DNA of 64,000 nucleotides, taken from Paracoccus methylovorus (lineage in GTDB: Bacteria; Pseudomonadota; Alphaproteobacteria; Rhodobacterales; Rhodobacteraceae). The position numbers and the translations under genes were made by a program. The stretch lies in assembly GCF_016919705.1 (NCBI RefSeq), contig NZ_CP070372.1:180196-244195 (forward strand). The letters run 5' to 3'. Below are positions 26,483-34,503 of this stretch, one piece after another (within the stretch, counting starts at the first letter, position 1; the number at the start of each line of letters is the position of its first letter). The notes under the pieces are model-generated. The model was not told the DNA's origin, made no database searches, and was given only the letters and a program-made list of their open reading frames with translations.

Positions 26483-27486
26483 TCGGATTTGCCCATGCGC
26501 CAGCTTTGTTCGCCCTGCCGGTGGCGCTGCTGCCGCTGGCCATTCGCTGGCTGGGTGCATCCGCCGTGCCGCGTCTGGACCTGCGCGCAGTCGGGGGACG
26601 CACGGTCGGCCCGGCGCTGATCGCGCTGGCGATGCTGGCGTTGGCCGCGCTGATCCTAGGCCTTGCGCAGCCCTATCTGCGGGGTGGCAGCGTCGCCTAT
26701 CGCGGGATCGGGACGAATCTCGTGTTGCTGATCGACCGCTCTTCCAGCATGGACGATACTTTCGCGGGACGTTCCCCGCAGGGGGACAACGAAAGCAAGG
26801 CCAGTGCGGCGCGGCGCATCCTGCTGGATTTCATCGCGCGCCGTCCCGATGACCGCATCGGCATCGCCGCCTTTTCCACTGCCCCGATGCTGGTTCTGCC
26901 GATGACCGAAAGCCGCACCGCCATTGCCGCCGCCGTCGCCGCGATGGCCGAGCCGGGCCTGTCCCAGACCGATGTCGGGCGCGGACTGACACTGGCGCTG
27001 GAGATGGCGGGCGAGGCATCGGCCAGCGACGCGCGTGCCGTGGTGTTGGTCAGCGACGGCGCAGCCGTCATCGCGCCCGAGGTGCAGACCGCGCTGCGCA
27101 ATCTTGCCGCGCGCCAGCAGGTGAATATCTACTGGCTCTACCTGCGGACCAAGGGCGCAAAGGGCATATTCGAGGTGCCCGAACCCGGACAGGGCGATAC
27201 GCCACATCTGCGCCCCGAACGGCATCTGCACATCTTTTTGCAAAGCCTGCGCCTGCCCTATTACGCCTTCGAGGCCGACAGCCCGGGTGCAGTCGAGGCC
27301 GCCGTGACCGAAATCGACCGCATGGAATCCCGCCCCATCCTGACGCGCCGTCCCGTGCCGCGCCGCGATCTGGCTTGGGCTTGCTATCTGCTGGCCTCAA
27401 TTTCCTGTGCCGCGCTTGCCGCCGCGCGCTGGCTGGAACGGCGCTATGCGCCCCGTCGTCCCGCCCCTTTACTGGTCACGACATGA
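26479..27486 (+). CDS. mxaC: MxaC, von Willebrand factor A protein
   Basis: 335 residues. Membrane segments lie at ~10-28, ~43-63 and ~296-315. The VWA domain has a complete metal-ion-dependent adhesion site: D86-R-S88-S-S90, a Thr in GLSQTDVGRGLTLAL, and VVLVSDGAAV. Like BatA/BatB proteins it should bind the MoxR ATPase on the cytosolic or membrane side. It belongs to the MxaACKL set required for active calcium-loaded MDH. It starts and ends in four-base overlaps. Confidence 0.9.
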   Translation: MIGFAHAPALFALPVALLPLAIRWLGASAVPRLDLRAVGGRTVGPALIALAMLALAALILGLAQPYLRGGSVAYRGIGTNLVLLIDRSSSMDDTFAGRSPQGDNESKASAARRILLDFIARRPDDRIGIAAFSTAPMLVLPMTESRTAIAAAVAAMAEPGLSQTDVGRGLTLALEMAGEASASDARAVVLVSDGAAVIAPEVQTALRNLAARQQVNIYWLYLRTKGAKGIFEVPEPGQGDTPHLRPERHLHIFLQSLRLPYYAFEADSPGAVEAAVTEIDRMESRPILTRRPVPRRDLAWACYLLASISCAALAAARWLERRYAPRRPAPLLVTT

Positions 27487-28034
27487 GAAGGCTGGGTTTT
27501 TTCGCGCTGCTGGTCTGGGTCGCGCTTGCGGGTGCGGCGGTGCTGTGGTCGGGCTGGCAGTTATGGGGCGTGACGGTCGACAACCGCGCCATTCGCAGCC
27601 TTGCCGGTGGCCGCGATATCGCGTTGCGGGACGCTGCCGACCCGCGCGCCGCCCATGCCCGCGCGCTTTACATGATGCTGCGCGACCGGCCGCATGACGC
27701 CGAGGCGTTGTCGGGCGGACTGGCGGCCGCCCCGCCGGGGCTGGTATCCGAATATCACTATGCCATCGGCAATTCGCGGATGCGGATGGGGTTCGAGCGG
27801 ATCGAGGCCAACCGCATCGACGACGCCACGGCGCTGATCAACCTCGCCAAGGCGTCCTATCGCGAGGCGCTGCGCGCCTACCCCGGCAATTTCGACGCCA
27901 AGGTGAATCTGGAGCTGGCTATGCGTCTGGTCCGGGATCTGCCGCGCGAGGGGCAGGATGGCGACGAAAACCCCGACACCCAGCCGCGCCGGCTGTGGAC
28001 GGACCTGCCGGGCCTGCCCCGAGGCGAGCCATGA
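27483..28034 (+). CDS. mxaK: MxaK, membrane-anchored TPR-like maturation protein
   Basis: 183 residues. One N-terminal membrane helix (~5-25, FFALLVWVALAGAAVLWSG) is followed by a helical domain with a repeat-like region (RIEANRIDDATALINLAKAS, EALRAYPGNFDAKVNLELAM) resembling tetratricopeptide repeats. The conserved NRAIRSLAGGRDIALRDAAD segment follows the membrane helix. The position between mxaC and mxaL and the length fit MxaK. It may hold the MxaC/MxaL/MxaA complex together, which is inferred. Confidence 0.87.
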   Translation: MRRLGFFALLVWVALAGAAVLWSGWQLWGVTVDNRAIRSLAGGRDIALRDAADPRAAHARALYMMLRDRPHDAEALSGGLAAAPPGLVSEYHYAIGNSRMRMGFERIEANRIDDATALINLAKASYREALRAYPGNFDAKVNLELAMRLVRDLPREGQDGDENPDTQPRRLWTDLPGLPRGEP

Positions 28035-28963
28035 CCGTGGCCCGCGCCATCCTGCCGGCGCTGGCAGCCGGACTGGCCCTGATTGCCGCCATAGGCCCGG
28101 GCATGGAGGGCCGGCGCGAGCTGCGCGATGCGCTGATCGTCGTGGACATTACCCGTTCGATGAATGTGCGCGACATGGACGGCGTCTCGCGGCTGGATGC
28201 AACGCGGGATGTGCTGACGCGCTGGATCGCCAGCCAGCCTTGCGGGACGCGGGTCGGCCTTGGCTTCTTTACCGAACGCCGCAGCCTGACGCTGATTGAA
28301 CCGGTCGAGATCTGCACCGATTATGCCGCGTTGACCGGGACGCTGGCCGGTCTGGAATGGCGCATGGCCTGGGAAGGCGACAGCATGGTGTCCAAGGCGT
28401 TAAATCACGCGCTGAACCGGGCGCGGGGGCTGGATGCCGCGCTGGTCTTTATCACCGACGGACACGAGGCGCCGCCCCTGCCCTATTCGGGCCCCGAGGG
28501 CTGGCATGAAGACAGTCTGGGCGGTGTGATCCTTGGCGCGGGCGGCAATGAGCCCGCGCCGATCCCGAAATTCGACGATCTGGGGCGTGAGACCGGTTTT
28601 TACGGTTCCGAAGACGTGCAGCACGCGCCCTCCCGCATCGGTGCCCCGCCGACGGATGCGGCGGATCGGCCCGGCTTTCATCCGCGCAACAACCCCTATG
28701 GCGAAGCTGATCTGGAGGGGTCGGAACATCTTTCGGCGATGCGCGGGGATTACCTGACGCAGCTTGCAGGCGAACGCGGCATGGGCTTTGCGCGTCTGTC
28801 GGACGGACCTGCGGCCTTGGAGGCGGCGCTGGACGCCCATGCCCCGGCACGAGAGGTCACCACCCGCCGCAGCCTGTCGCCCGTTCTGGGCGCCTTGGCC
28901 TTGGCCGCGTTGCTGGCCGCGCTGCTTTCCACCCCGTTTCACGCAAGGAAGGAGATCATATGA
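28031..28963 (+). CDS. mxaL: MxaL, von Willebrand factor A protein
   Basis: 310 residues with an N-terminal membrane helix (~5-24) and a C-terminal one (~282-302, VLGALALAALLAALLS). The metal site reads D39-I-T41-R-S43, so the second position is Thr instead of the usual Ser, with EGDSMVSKALNHAL and ALVFITDGHEAPPLP completing the fold. It is the second VWA partner of the MxaR ATPase. The C-terminal half (NNPYGEADLEGSEHLSAMRG) is specific to MxaL. It overlaps mxaK and mxaD by four bases each. Confidence 0.9.
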   Translation: MTVARAILPALAAGLALIAAIGPGMEGRRELRDALIVVDITRSMNVRDMDGVSRLDATRDVLTRWIASQPCGTRVGLGFFTERRSLTLIEPVEICTDYAALTGTLAGLEWRMAWEGDSMVSKALNHALNRARGLDAALVFITDGHEAPPLPYSGPEGWHEDSLGGVILGAGGNEPAPIPKFDDLGRETGFYGSEDVQHAPSRIGAPPTDAADRPGFHPRNNPYGEADLEGSEHLSAMRGDYLTQLAGERGMGFARLSDGPAALEAALDAHAPAREVTTRRSLSPVLGALALAALLAALLSTPFHARKEII

Positions 28964-29493
28964 TGAACCGCAGAACCCTGCTTGCCTCGGCGATGGCGGC
29001 ACTGGTGGCGAACCCACTGCTGGCCCATGGTCCGACGCCCCAGCAATTGTCGCGCAGCATCAAGGTGGCCGCGCCGCCGGAGAATGTCTGGGCGGTGCTG
29101 GCCGATCCGGCCTCTATCACGACATGGCAATCGGCGATCGCCACAGCCAGCATGGAGGGTGAGGGTGCAGGCGCCAAGCGCATAATCGAGTTCAAGACAG
29201 GGGGCACGCTGGTCGATGGCATCGACGACATCAGCGCCGAAAAGATGACGATCCGCTGGCGGCTGTCCAAGGAGGACATCGAGGTGTTCCCCATCAGCTT
29301 CTATACCAACAGCATCACGGTGGCCCCGGACGGTGACGGGGCAAGCGTCGCGTGGCAGGCCAGTTTCTTTCGCGCCGATACGACCAACGAGCCCGAAGAG
29401 CGTTTCAGCGACGAGGCAGCCGTCGCAGCCATGGAAAAATACGTCGACGACGCCTTGGCCGGCATCAAGGCTGCAGCCGAAAGCGGCAGTTGA
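28960..29493 (+). CDS. mxaD: MxaD, periplasmic SRPBCC-fold protein
   Basis: 177 residues. The signal peptide includes RRTLLASAMAALVANPLLA. The mature domain shows the polyketide-cyclase/START-like layout: KVAAPPENVWAVLADPASIT, IEFKTGGTLVDGIDDIS and a final long helix (AAVAAMEKYVDDALAGIKAA). MxaD is thought to help MDH and cytochrome cL interact. It is the last gene: the next one is convergent, so homologues of mxaE, mxaH and mxaB are not here. ATG 28960 or 28963 could serve; the first overlaps mxaL. Confidence 0.88.
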   Translation: MMNRRTLLASAMAALVANPLLAHGPTPQQLSRSIKVAAPPENVWAVLADPASITTWQSAIATASMEGEGAGAKRIIEFKTGGTLVDGIDDISAEKMTIRWRLSKEDIEVFPISFYTNSITVAPDGDGASVAWQASFFRADTTNEPEERFSDEAAVAAMEKYVDDALAGIKAAAESGS

Positions 29494-29510
29494 CCGCAAT
29501 CTGTCCGGGC

Positions 29511-30371
29511 TTAACGCGCCTCGCCCAGTGTGGCCTTGAACCGCTCGACGGTCGCATCGATGACCTGCCCAGCCATCGAACGGCTGGGGGTGTAGACGTG
29601 GAATACATGATCGCCACCCTCGATCACCAGCGCCTGCTTGTCTGCGCTTGCTGCTGCTTCCATCAGCGCGGGGGTGTATTTGCGATAAGGATCGTCGCTA
29701 CCGTTCACCGTCATAAACGGCCCGTCATAGGCCAGCAGCGCCGCCAGCAGGTCGTGCCCGTTCAGGCTGTCGAAAAAACCCTGCTTCAACGCCATGGTCC
29801 GCCAGCCCAGATCCAGCCCGACGACTCCATCCTGCGCCGCAAGGTCAAAGGCGCGCTGGCCCATGCTGTCCAGCATGTCGTCGTGGTAATTGCCCACCGG
29901 CGCCCACACGACAAGCGACTTGATCGCATCCGGTCGTGCCGCAGCCAATTCGATGGCAGCCCCCGCACCAAAGGAAAAGCCCATCACACCGATGTGCCCG
30001 GCATCAATCTGGTCCATCGCGGCAAGCGCCTGCAGTGCTATCGCCGCGTCCTCGTTCTGCCGCTCCAACGTGAATGCGCCCGTATCTCCGTCTGATTTGC
30101 CAAAGCCGCGAAAGTCGATCCTGAGCGAGGCAATGCCATTCGCGGCCAGTGCCTTTGCGCTATCGGCAAATATCAGCCCGACCTCATCGCGGCTCGAGCC
30201 CAGGCCGTGGAACATCAATACGGCGGGAAACTGGCCTTCTCCTTCAGGCATCTCAAGCGTCGCGGCAATACCCCGGTCGAGAGTCGGTGACGATACCCTC
30301 TCTCCATGGGCCGGCAATACGATCAAGGCAAGAGCGGCGCTGACGGTCAACCCCTTGCGCATGTTAACCAT
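29511..30371 (-). CDS. Secreted alpha/beta hydrolase
   Basis: 286 residues with a signal peptide (MRKGLTVSAALALIVLPAHG). The hydrolase core has the oxyanion strand MFHGLGSSRDE, RIDFRGFGKSDG, the nucleophile elbow GFSFGAG and a late His in EGGDHVFHVYTP. It is probably a periplasmic esterase or acyl-peptidase-like enzyme. ATG 30371 or 30362 may be used. It lies 47 bases after the small secreted protein on the same strand, so they may be co-transcribed. It converges with mxaD, with 17 bases between stops. Substrate unknown. Confidence 0.8.
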   Translation of the reverse strand: MVNMRKGLTVSAALALIVLPAHGERVSSPTLDRGIAATLEMPEGEGQFPAVLMFHGLGSSRDEVGLIFADSAKALAANGIASLRIDFRGFGKSDGDTGAFTLERQNEDAAIALQALAAMDQIDAGHIGVMGFSFGAGAAIELAAARPDAIKSLVVWAPVGNYHDDMLDSMGQRAFDLAAQDGVVGLDLGWRTMALKQGFFDSLNGHDLLAALLAYDGPFMTVNGSDDPYRKYTPALMEAAASADKQALVIEGGDHVFHVYTPSRSMAGQVIDATVERFKATLGEAR

Positions 30372-30418
30372 CGTATTTACAATAATTTTTAGGTTTCTTC
30401 TCTCATCCCGCAGATCTC

Positions 30419-30856
30419 CTATTCGACCACAAATCTGCCCTTGATGATATTGGCAGGTTCTGCGTGATCTTGCACGGTGAACTCGAATGTGCCGGAACGG
30501 ACAGGATAAAAGCTGAACCGTATTGTTCCGGCTTCATCACATTGGAGGGCATGAAAGCTCAGCCCTTGCATATGAATCTCCTGGCCTTCGGCGCTGACAA
30601 CTCTCAGATGTGAATTTGATAGCAAAGACACGGACTCGAATTGAAACCCCGTGCCATCGGCATCATCCGCGCAAACGAAGTTGAGGCGGTAGTATTCATT
30701 TTTCGCAAGCCGGAATTCGTCTTGCGAAATCGTGGGTTTCCCATCCTGACCTGCGGCCACTTCAAGGAATAATTCCTCCAAGGGTGCGGGCTGGGCTGAC
30801 ACAGAGAGTGCCATGCCAGTTGCAAGAAGCGTTGTGGCGACGAATTTCCCGATCAT
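30419..30856 (-). CDS. Small secreted protein of unknown function, cupredoxin-like pattern
   Basis: 145 residues from ATG 30856, which has GGAGG eight bases upstream; the longer frame to 31126 has no such site. A signal peptide is clear (MIGKFVATTLLATGMALSVS with AQ after it). The mature part is beta-rich, with RLAKNEYYRLNFVCADDADG, SFHALQCDEAGTIRFSFYPV and a closing RSGTFEFTVQDHAEPANIIK. The order Cys, His, Cys within a beta sandwich recalls copper-binding cupredoxin-like proteins, but the usual H-C-H-M ligand set is not complete. Function is not known to me. Confidence 0.6.
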   Translation of the reverse strand: MIGKFVATTLLATGMALSVSAQPAPLEELFLEVAAGQDGKPTISQDEFRLAKNEYYRLNFVCADDADGTGFQFESVSLLSNSHLRVVSAEGQEIHMQGLSFHALQCDEAGTIRFSFYPVRSGTFEFTVQDHAEPANIIKGRFVVE

Positions 30857-31481
30857 GCTGATCCTCCAGTTTGTAAGTAAGGACATGGATCCACATTCCG
30901 ACGGTCGGCGAGAAAACAACATCTCGACACTGCTTGTTTGTGCGGATTCGCCCCCGTGTGGCAACATACGCTTGGCTGTTCGACATGCCACACCACGCTC
31001 GCCTTGGGCTGGGCTGCGAAGCTGTCGCTTTGCCGCCAGCGACCCTTGGAAAACATTTCCGAAGCGGCCGGGCGCCATGACATGATCTTTGCCAATCTCA
31101 TAAGTTGGTTTTCCCTGCTTCTCCATCGAAACTTCTTGATTGCGGCAGCTTACAGAGCCGTCCGACCTGCCGACCAGCCTCCCACGTCAAGGAAGTTGAG
31201 CATTGATTGTCGTTCTTGTCTTCGGGGAAATTCCCCCGATCTTGGCAGGGCATTTTTCCGCGAACGGGAAACAGTCGCTGCGCGCCCTGGCGAGATGGTC
31301 CAGAGGTTCTGTCGCAAGCTTCCCGGGCCTTTATCACGTTGCGGCCATCTTTTCTCGAAGCTCCGGGTCGCCAGAAAGATCAGCTTCGGGGCGGCATCGT
31401 CCGTCGGGAACGAGCCTCTCGTCTTGATGGATTTGCGGAATGAGGAGGATCAGAAGACAGTCCGGGGGGCTGTTTTCCCGC
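30857..31481. other. Intergenic stretch upstream of the small secreted gene
   Basis: About 620 bases. Several open frames exist on both strands, but their residues look like non-coding translation and none has a convincing start. The first ~60 bases should contain the promoter of the minus-strand pair. The rest is probably decayed DNA next to the IS256 remnant. Confidence 0.4.
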
Positions 31482-31712
31482 CTTTCGGTCCGTCCATGAG
31501 CGGAAGTTCAGGCTGTGGCGAACCAGATGCACGACGCATGTCTGGACCATCGCCTCGGGAAATGTGGCAGTAATGGTTTCGGGAAAGCTCTTCAGCTCGT
31601 TCATCACCGAGAGCCAGAATTTGGCGCCCGTGGTCGGGCCCAAAAAGTCCCCCGGATTGTTTTGTGGCCCCTCCAACTCACGGCGATCCAGAGCCCCAGA
31701 ACCTGGCGCTGG
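31482..31712 (-). pseudogene. IS256-family (Mutator) transposase remnant
   Basis: On the minus strand one frame gives YQRQVLGLWIAV, and after a shift another gives TTGAKFWLSVMNELKSFPET, then ITATFPEAMVQTCVVHLVRH and SLNFRSWTDRK. This is the core of IS256-type transposases (EGAKFW, then QTCIVHLIRHSL). A segment between MNEL and FPE that normally carries a catalytic Asp is deleted. The fragment is dead. Confidence 0.7.
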
Positions 31713-31828
31713 TAAAGGGTCGGGGACGGTTCGTTCGCCCAATTTCCGCAGCCCGGCGACCGATCGCAACACGGCGCTGCCGTGCATAACGGCAAGTAAT
31801 GCCATGAAGACGAGCCATCGGGCGAGTT

Positions 31829-32311
31829 TTAGAAGGAGAGGGAGAAATGCTCTCCCATATCGGGTTTGTCGCCGGTGACCTTGGACTTCGCTATCTGGTA
31901 GATGAACGACAGGCTGCCACCCGTCACCCAAGCCTCGGCTTCGGAGAGATCGAACCGCAAAAGCTGGATATCCTCGTCCTGCTTGCCGTCTTCGAACCAA
32001 CTGGAGGCCACGGCATTCCACAGCTCGTCAAGCTTGGCACGGTCATCGGACAGTGCCAGCCTGCCATGGATGCGGGCGAAAAGCCCTTTTCCTTCATCGG
32101 CGACCACATGCACGGCATCCTTGCCCCCAGCGGCCAGAGATCCGGCGAGATCCGTTCCCTTGGCAGTGATGAACCACAGCCTGCCGGCTTCGGCTTCGGC
32201 ATAATGCGACATGGGCACAAGTCGGGCGTCTTCCATCAAGCCCAGCATGCCGGAGTTTATGCCGCCGAGCCGGCTCCAGAATTTCTCAACGTGATCGTCA
32301 TGATCGGTCAT
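31829..32311 (-). CDS. Pyridoxamine-5'-phosphate-oxidase-like general stress protein
   Basis: 160 residues with the split-barrel flavin-binding pattern of the general stress protein 26 family: DARLVPMSHYAEAEAGRLWF, ITAKGTDLAGSL, HVVADEGKGLFARIHGRLAL and AEAWVTGGSLSFIYQIAKSK. Members bind FMN, FAD or F420 and respond to oxidative or salt stress; the exact reaction is seldom known. It stands alone, cytosolic, with GGAGGCGAAC ahead of ATG 32311. Confidence 0.85.
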   Translation of the reverse strand: MTDHDDHVEKFWSRLGGINSGMLGLMEDARLVPMSHYAEAEAGRLWFITAKGTDLAGSLAAGGKDAVHVVADEGKGLFARIHGRLALSDDRAKLDELWNAVASSWFEDGKQDEDIQLLRFDLSEAEAWVTGGSLSFIYQIAKSKVTGDKPDMGEHFSLSF

Positions 32312-32396
32312 GTTCGCCTCCTCTTCATGCCGCTCAACGATGGGTATCGAGAAATGTTCCTGCGAACGTATAAGGTGGGGACTGCACCGCAGATCA

Positions 32397-32672
32397 TCAC
32401 TGCACTATCAAAGGTACGATATCCTTGGTCCCCGTCCTGACGGAAATCGCATTCGTGTCGTAAAACTCCTGCCGGCGCAGCAGCAGCCGCTCTGGCTGGC
32501 CGTCCTTGAAATAGGTCTTGGACAGCGGCGGCCGGCTATAGGGCAAATAGGGCTCGTCTCCGATCAGCGTGACCGAGCCCGTGAATTTCTTTTGGCGAAG
32601 GCTGATCGCTAATTGGCTGGCGGCCTGCCCCGCCCCGATGATCAGGACTGAGTTCGGGATATGTTCGGTCAT
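32397..32672 (-). pseudogene. Ferredoxin/rubredoxin reductase (FAD-dependent), 5' fragment
   Basis: 91 residues starting MTEHIPNSVLIIGAGQAASQ, a Rossmann FAD loop, then GDEPYLPYSRPPLSKTYFKD, the hallmark of the ferredoxin-NAD reductase family with about 400 residues. The match ends near position 32420 and a stop follows. More than three quarters of the gene, including the NAD-binding domain, is missing. It is broken; no remainder is visible downstream. Confidence 0.75.
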
Positions 32673-32803
32673 AGTCCATCCGTCCGGCTATAAGGTCCGG
32701 GCAGCCCATAGAGCCCGCCCGCATGCTGACGGCAAGTAAAGGTCAAGTATGCAATAATCTCAAGAAAAAATACTAATTGGCGATATAGAAATACCTTCTT
32801 GCC

Positions 32804-33988
32804 TCAAACCTCCTCCAGTCCCTCCAGCAAACCCGGCGACATCTCCTCCCAAAAGGCGGCGATGCGGGTGCTGTTCAGCGGCGACATCCAGCCGTGCTTT
32901 TCGAAATCATCACGCATGGCCGCGTCGGAAAGCTGCGCCAGAAACAACCGCTTGTCGGCGTCGCGCTGGGTCGGGGTGCGCGCCTTGACCGCCTCCAGGA
33001 TGCGGCGCAACCGCTCGGCCCGCGGACTGGGGGCGGCCTCCCCTGCCCTGTCGGCCACTGCGCCGAAATTACCCTCCAGCGCGGCGGTCAGATAGCCCAG
33101 CTTGCTTTTTACGTTCTTGCGCGCCTCGACGTAGTCCAGCTTTTCCAGCACCTGCTCTTCGCCATGCGCGGACAGCCATTGACGCGCCAGCCGGTCGCTG
33201 ACCCCCAGATCCCGCAGCCGGGCATAGACCGCGCCGTGCCGCATCCCCTCGCCGTCGTCCATATCCAGGATCGCCAGTTGCGGGTTTTCCTTGATGCGAA
33301 AGCGGATATCGGTGACCGCCCTGCCCTGCTTGCGCGTCTCGGGCGTGACAAGGATGTTGCTGGTGCGGTTCACCTCGTCCACGGCGGGCTTGATGACCTT
33401 GGCATTCAGGTGCTTGAAAGTCTCGTAATAGGCCGAGCCCTCGACCCCCATCAGCCGGCGGAACAGATCCAGCGGCCACCACCCCGTCGAGCCGGTCCTG
33501 ACGAAGCGATAGCAATTCTCGTAAAGCGCCAGCGCGTGACCCGAGGTAAAGCGGCGCTGGATATTCAGGTTGATCAGCGCAAAAACCTTTGGATCATGCA
33601 GTTTTTCCGCCAGCGCCGGGGAATAGGCGTATTCGCAGATCCCGCCTTTCAGCTTGGCATAGCTCAGCAGGCTGGACACGCCCCATTCCTGCTGGCCCTT
33701 GCCGTCCAGCATGTCCCATTCCGCCACCGTTTCAGCCAGACCACGCAACGACTGTTTCAGCGTGTCCATGTCGTTGCTGTTATAGCCGATCATCAGGCAC
33801 AGGGTCCGCGCGTCGATCTGGTGACGAGAGCGGCTGATCAGCGTGTCATAGGCATTCAGCAGCAGCACATTCGACAGCTTGCGCTGCAGAAGCGTCAACT
33901 TGCCCGAAACATGGATCGCCGCCACGTGTTTCTTGACCGCCCCCCGGCGCAGCGCGCCTGAAAGCTGATCGCGAGGGATATCGTCCAT
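32804..33988 (-). CDS. repB: Plasmid replication initiator, RepB/Rep_3 family
   Basis: 394 residues. The N-terminal half carries the first winged helix of Rep_3 initiators (KLTLLQRKLSNVLLLNAYDT, ARTLCLMIGYNSNDMDTLKQ, SLRGLAETVAEWDMLD). The second winged helix has ALALYENCYRFVRTGSTGWW and LDLFRRLMGVEGSAYYETFK. The C-terminal ~120 residues are an extension with repeated charged helices. Such proteins bind iterons and open the origin for theta replication. It is divergent from parA across a 515-base spacer containing iterons and an inverted repeat next to its own start, the usual site of self-repression. Confidence 0.9.
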   Translation of the reverse strand: MDDIPRDQLSGALRRGAVKKHVAAIHVSGKLTLLQRKLSNVLLLNAYDTLISRSRHQIDARTLCLMIGYNSNDMDTLKQSLRGLAETVAEWDMLDGKGQQEWGVSSLLSYAKLKGGICEYAYSPALAEKLHDPKVFALINLNIQRRFTSGHALALYENCYRFVRTGSTGWWPLDLFRRLMGVEGSAYYETFKHLNAKVIKPAVDEVNRTSNILVTPETRKQGRAVTDIRFRIKENPQLAILDMDDGEGMRHGAVYARLRDLGVSDRLARQWLSAHGEEQVLEKLDYVEARKNVKSKLGYLTAALEGNFGAVADRAGEAAPSPRAERLRRILEAVKARTPTQRDADKRLFLAQLSDAAMRDDFEKHGWMSPLNSTRIAAFWEEMSPGLLEGLEEV

Positions 33989-34088
33989 CGCCCTGCCCTT
34001 TTATCGTTACCCGGATTATGACGGATAAGGTACCTTCCGACAACAACTATCCGGGTCCCCGTTGATCGCGTGACCCGCTCCCGTAGAT

Positions 34089-34124
34089 GGGTGCCTTTGC
34101 GCAATAGCACTCGGAAAGGCACCC
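34089..34124. promoter_or_regulatory. Inverted repeat with the iteron core, probable repB operator
   Basis: GGGTGCCTTT (34089-34098) and its exact complement AAAGGCACCC (34115-34124) face each other across 16 bases, about 100 bases upstream of the repB start. Rep_3 initiators typically bind such inverted half-iterons as dimers and shut off their own gene. Confidence 0.6.
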
Positions 34125-34217
34125 GTTTGCAGGATGTCGGAGGGCTGCTTTCAGGCAGAAATCTGGCGAAAACCGCACATCCGGGCCCATCCCGCTGATG
34201 GAAACCTCATTTCCTGC

Positions 34218-34305
34218 GAATCGGTGCCGCAATTCCCGGATTCGGGTGCCCTTCATCCCGCAGACGGGTGCCCATCAGCCTGAAAACGGGTACCGAACTT
34301 GCGGT
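34218..34305 (+). repeat. Iterons: four direct repeats with 22-bp period
   Basis: The cores GGTGCC/GGGTGCC/GGGTGCC/GGGTACC start at 34222 (preceded by C), 34244, 34266 and 34288, exactly 22 bases apart, i.e. two helical turns. Flanking bases are partly conserved. The fourth copy is degenerate (A for G in the core). The spacing and the core shared with the repB-proximal inverted repeat identify them as initiator binding sites. Confidence 0.8.
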
Positions 34306-34402
34306 ATCAGTCTGAAATTAATGGAATTTACAGTGCTAAAGATTCTAAAGAACTGAAAGGAATCACAAACTATATGTTGCTGCTTTCCGATAAATTTCAG
34401 GG

Positions 34403-34417
34403 ATTTCGCTGCGAAAC
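34403..34417. promoter_or_regulatory. parS-like palindrome, copy 1 (origin)
   Basis: ATTTCGCTGCGAAAC; its core TTTCGCTGCGAAA matches the two perfect copies at 35968 and 37019 except for the central base, and the first flank base differs (A for G). It fits the GTT...GC...AAC form of alphaproteobacterial parS sites. Confidence 0.65.
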
Positions 34418-34503
34418 CTCGGAAGGTGATTCCCTTGTGAGCGATGACGTGTAATAGTTTCGCCCAAACACACATCGAAGCAGCACATCGCAGAGGTAGT
34501 GAT

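Larger units (their letters stand above)
33989..34503. other. Probable origin of replication (oriV) between repB and parA
   Basis: A 515-base gene-free stretch. It contains an inverted repeat of GGGTGCCTTT close to repB, four 22-bp direct repeats (34218-34305) around GGGTGCC, an AT-rich segment (~34310-34400) after the repeats that could be the unwinding site, and a parS-like palindrome at 34403-34417. This combination next to a Rep_3 initiator is the classic iteron origin layout. Confidence 0.75.

Noticed and set aside
30857..31126. N-terminal extension of the small secreted protein to 31126
   Set aside because: It would place the signal peptide internally; the ATG at 30856 has a good GGAGG and a proper signal sequence directly after it.
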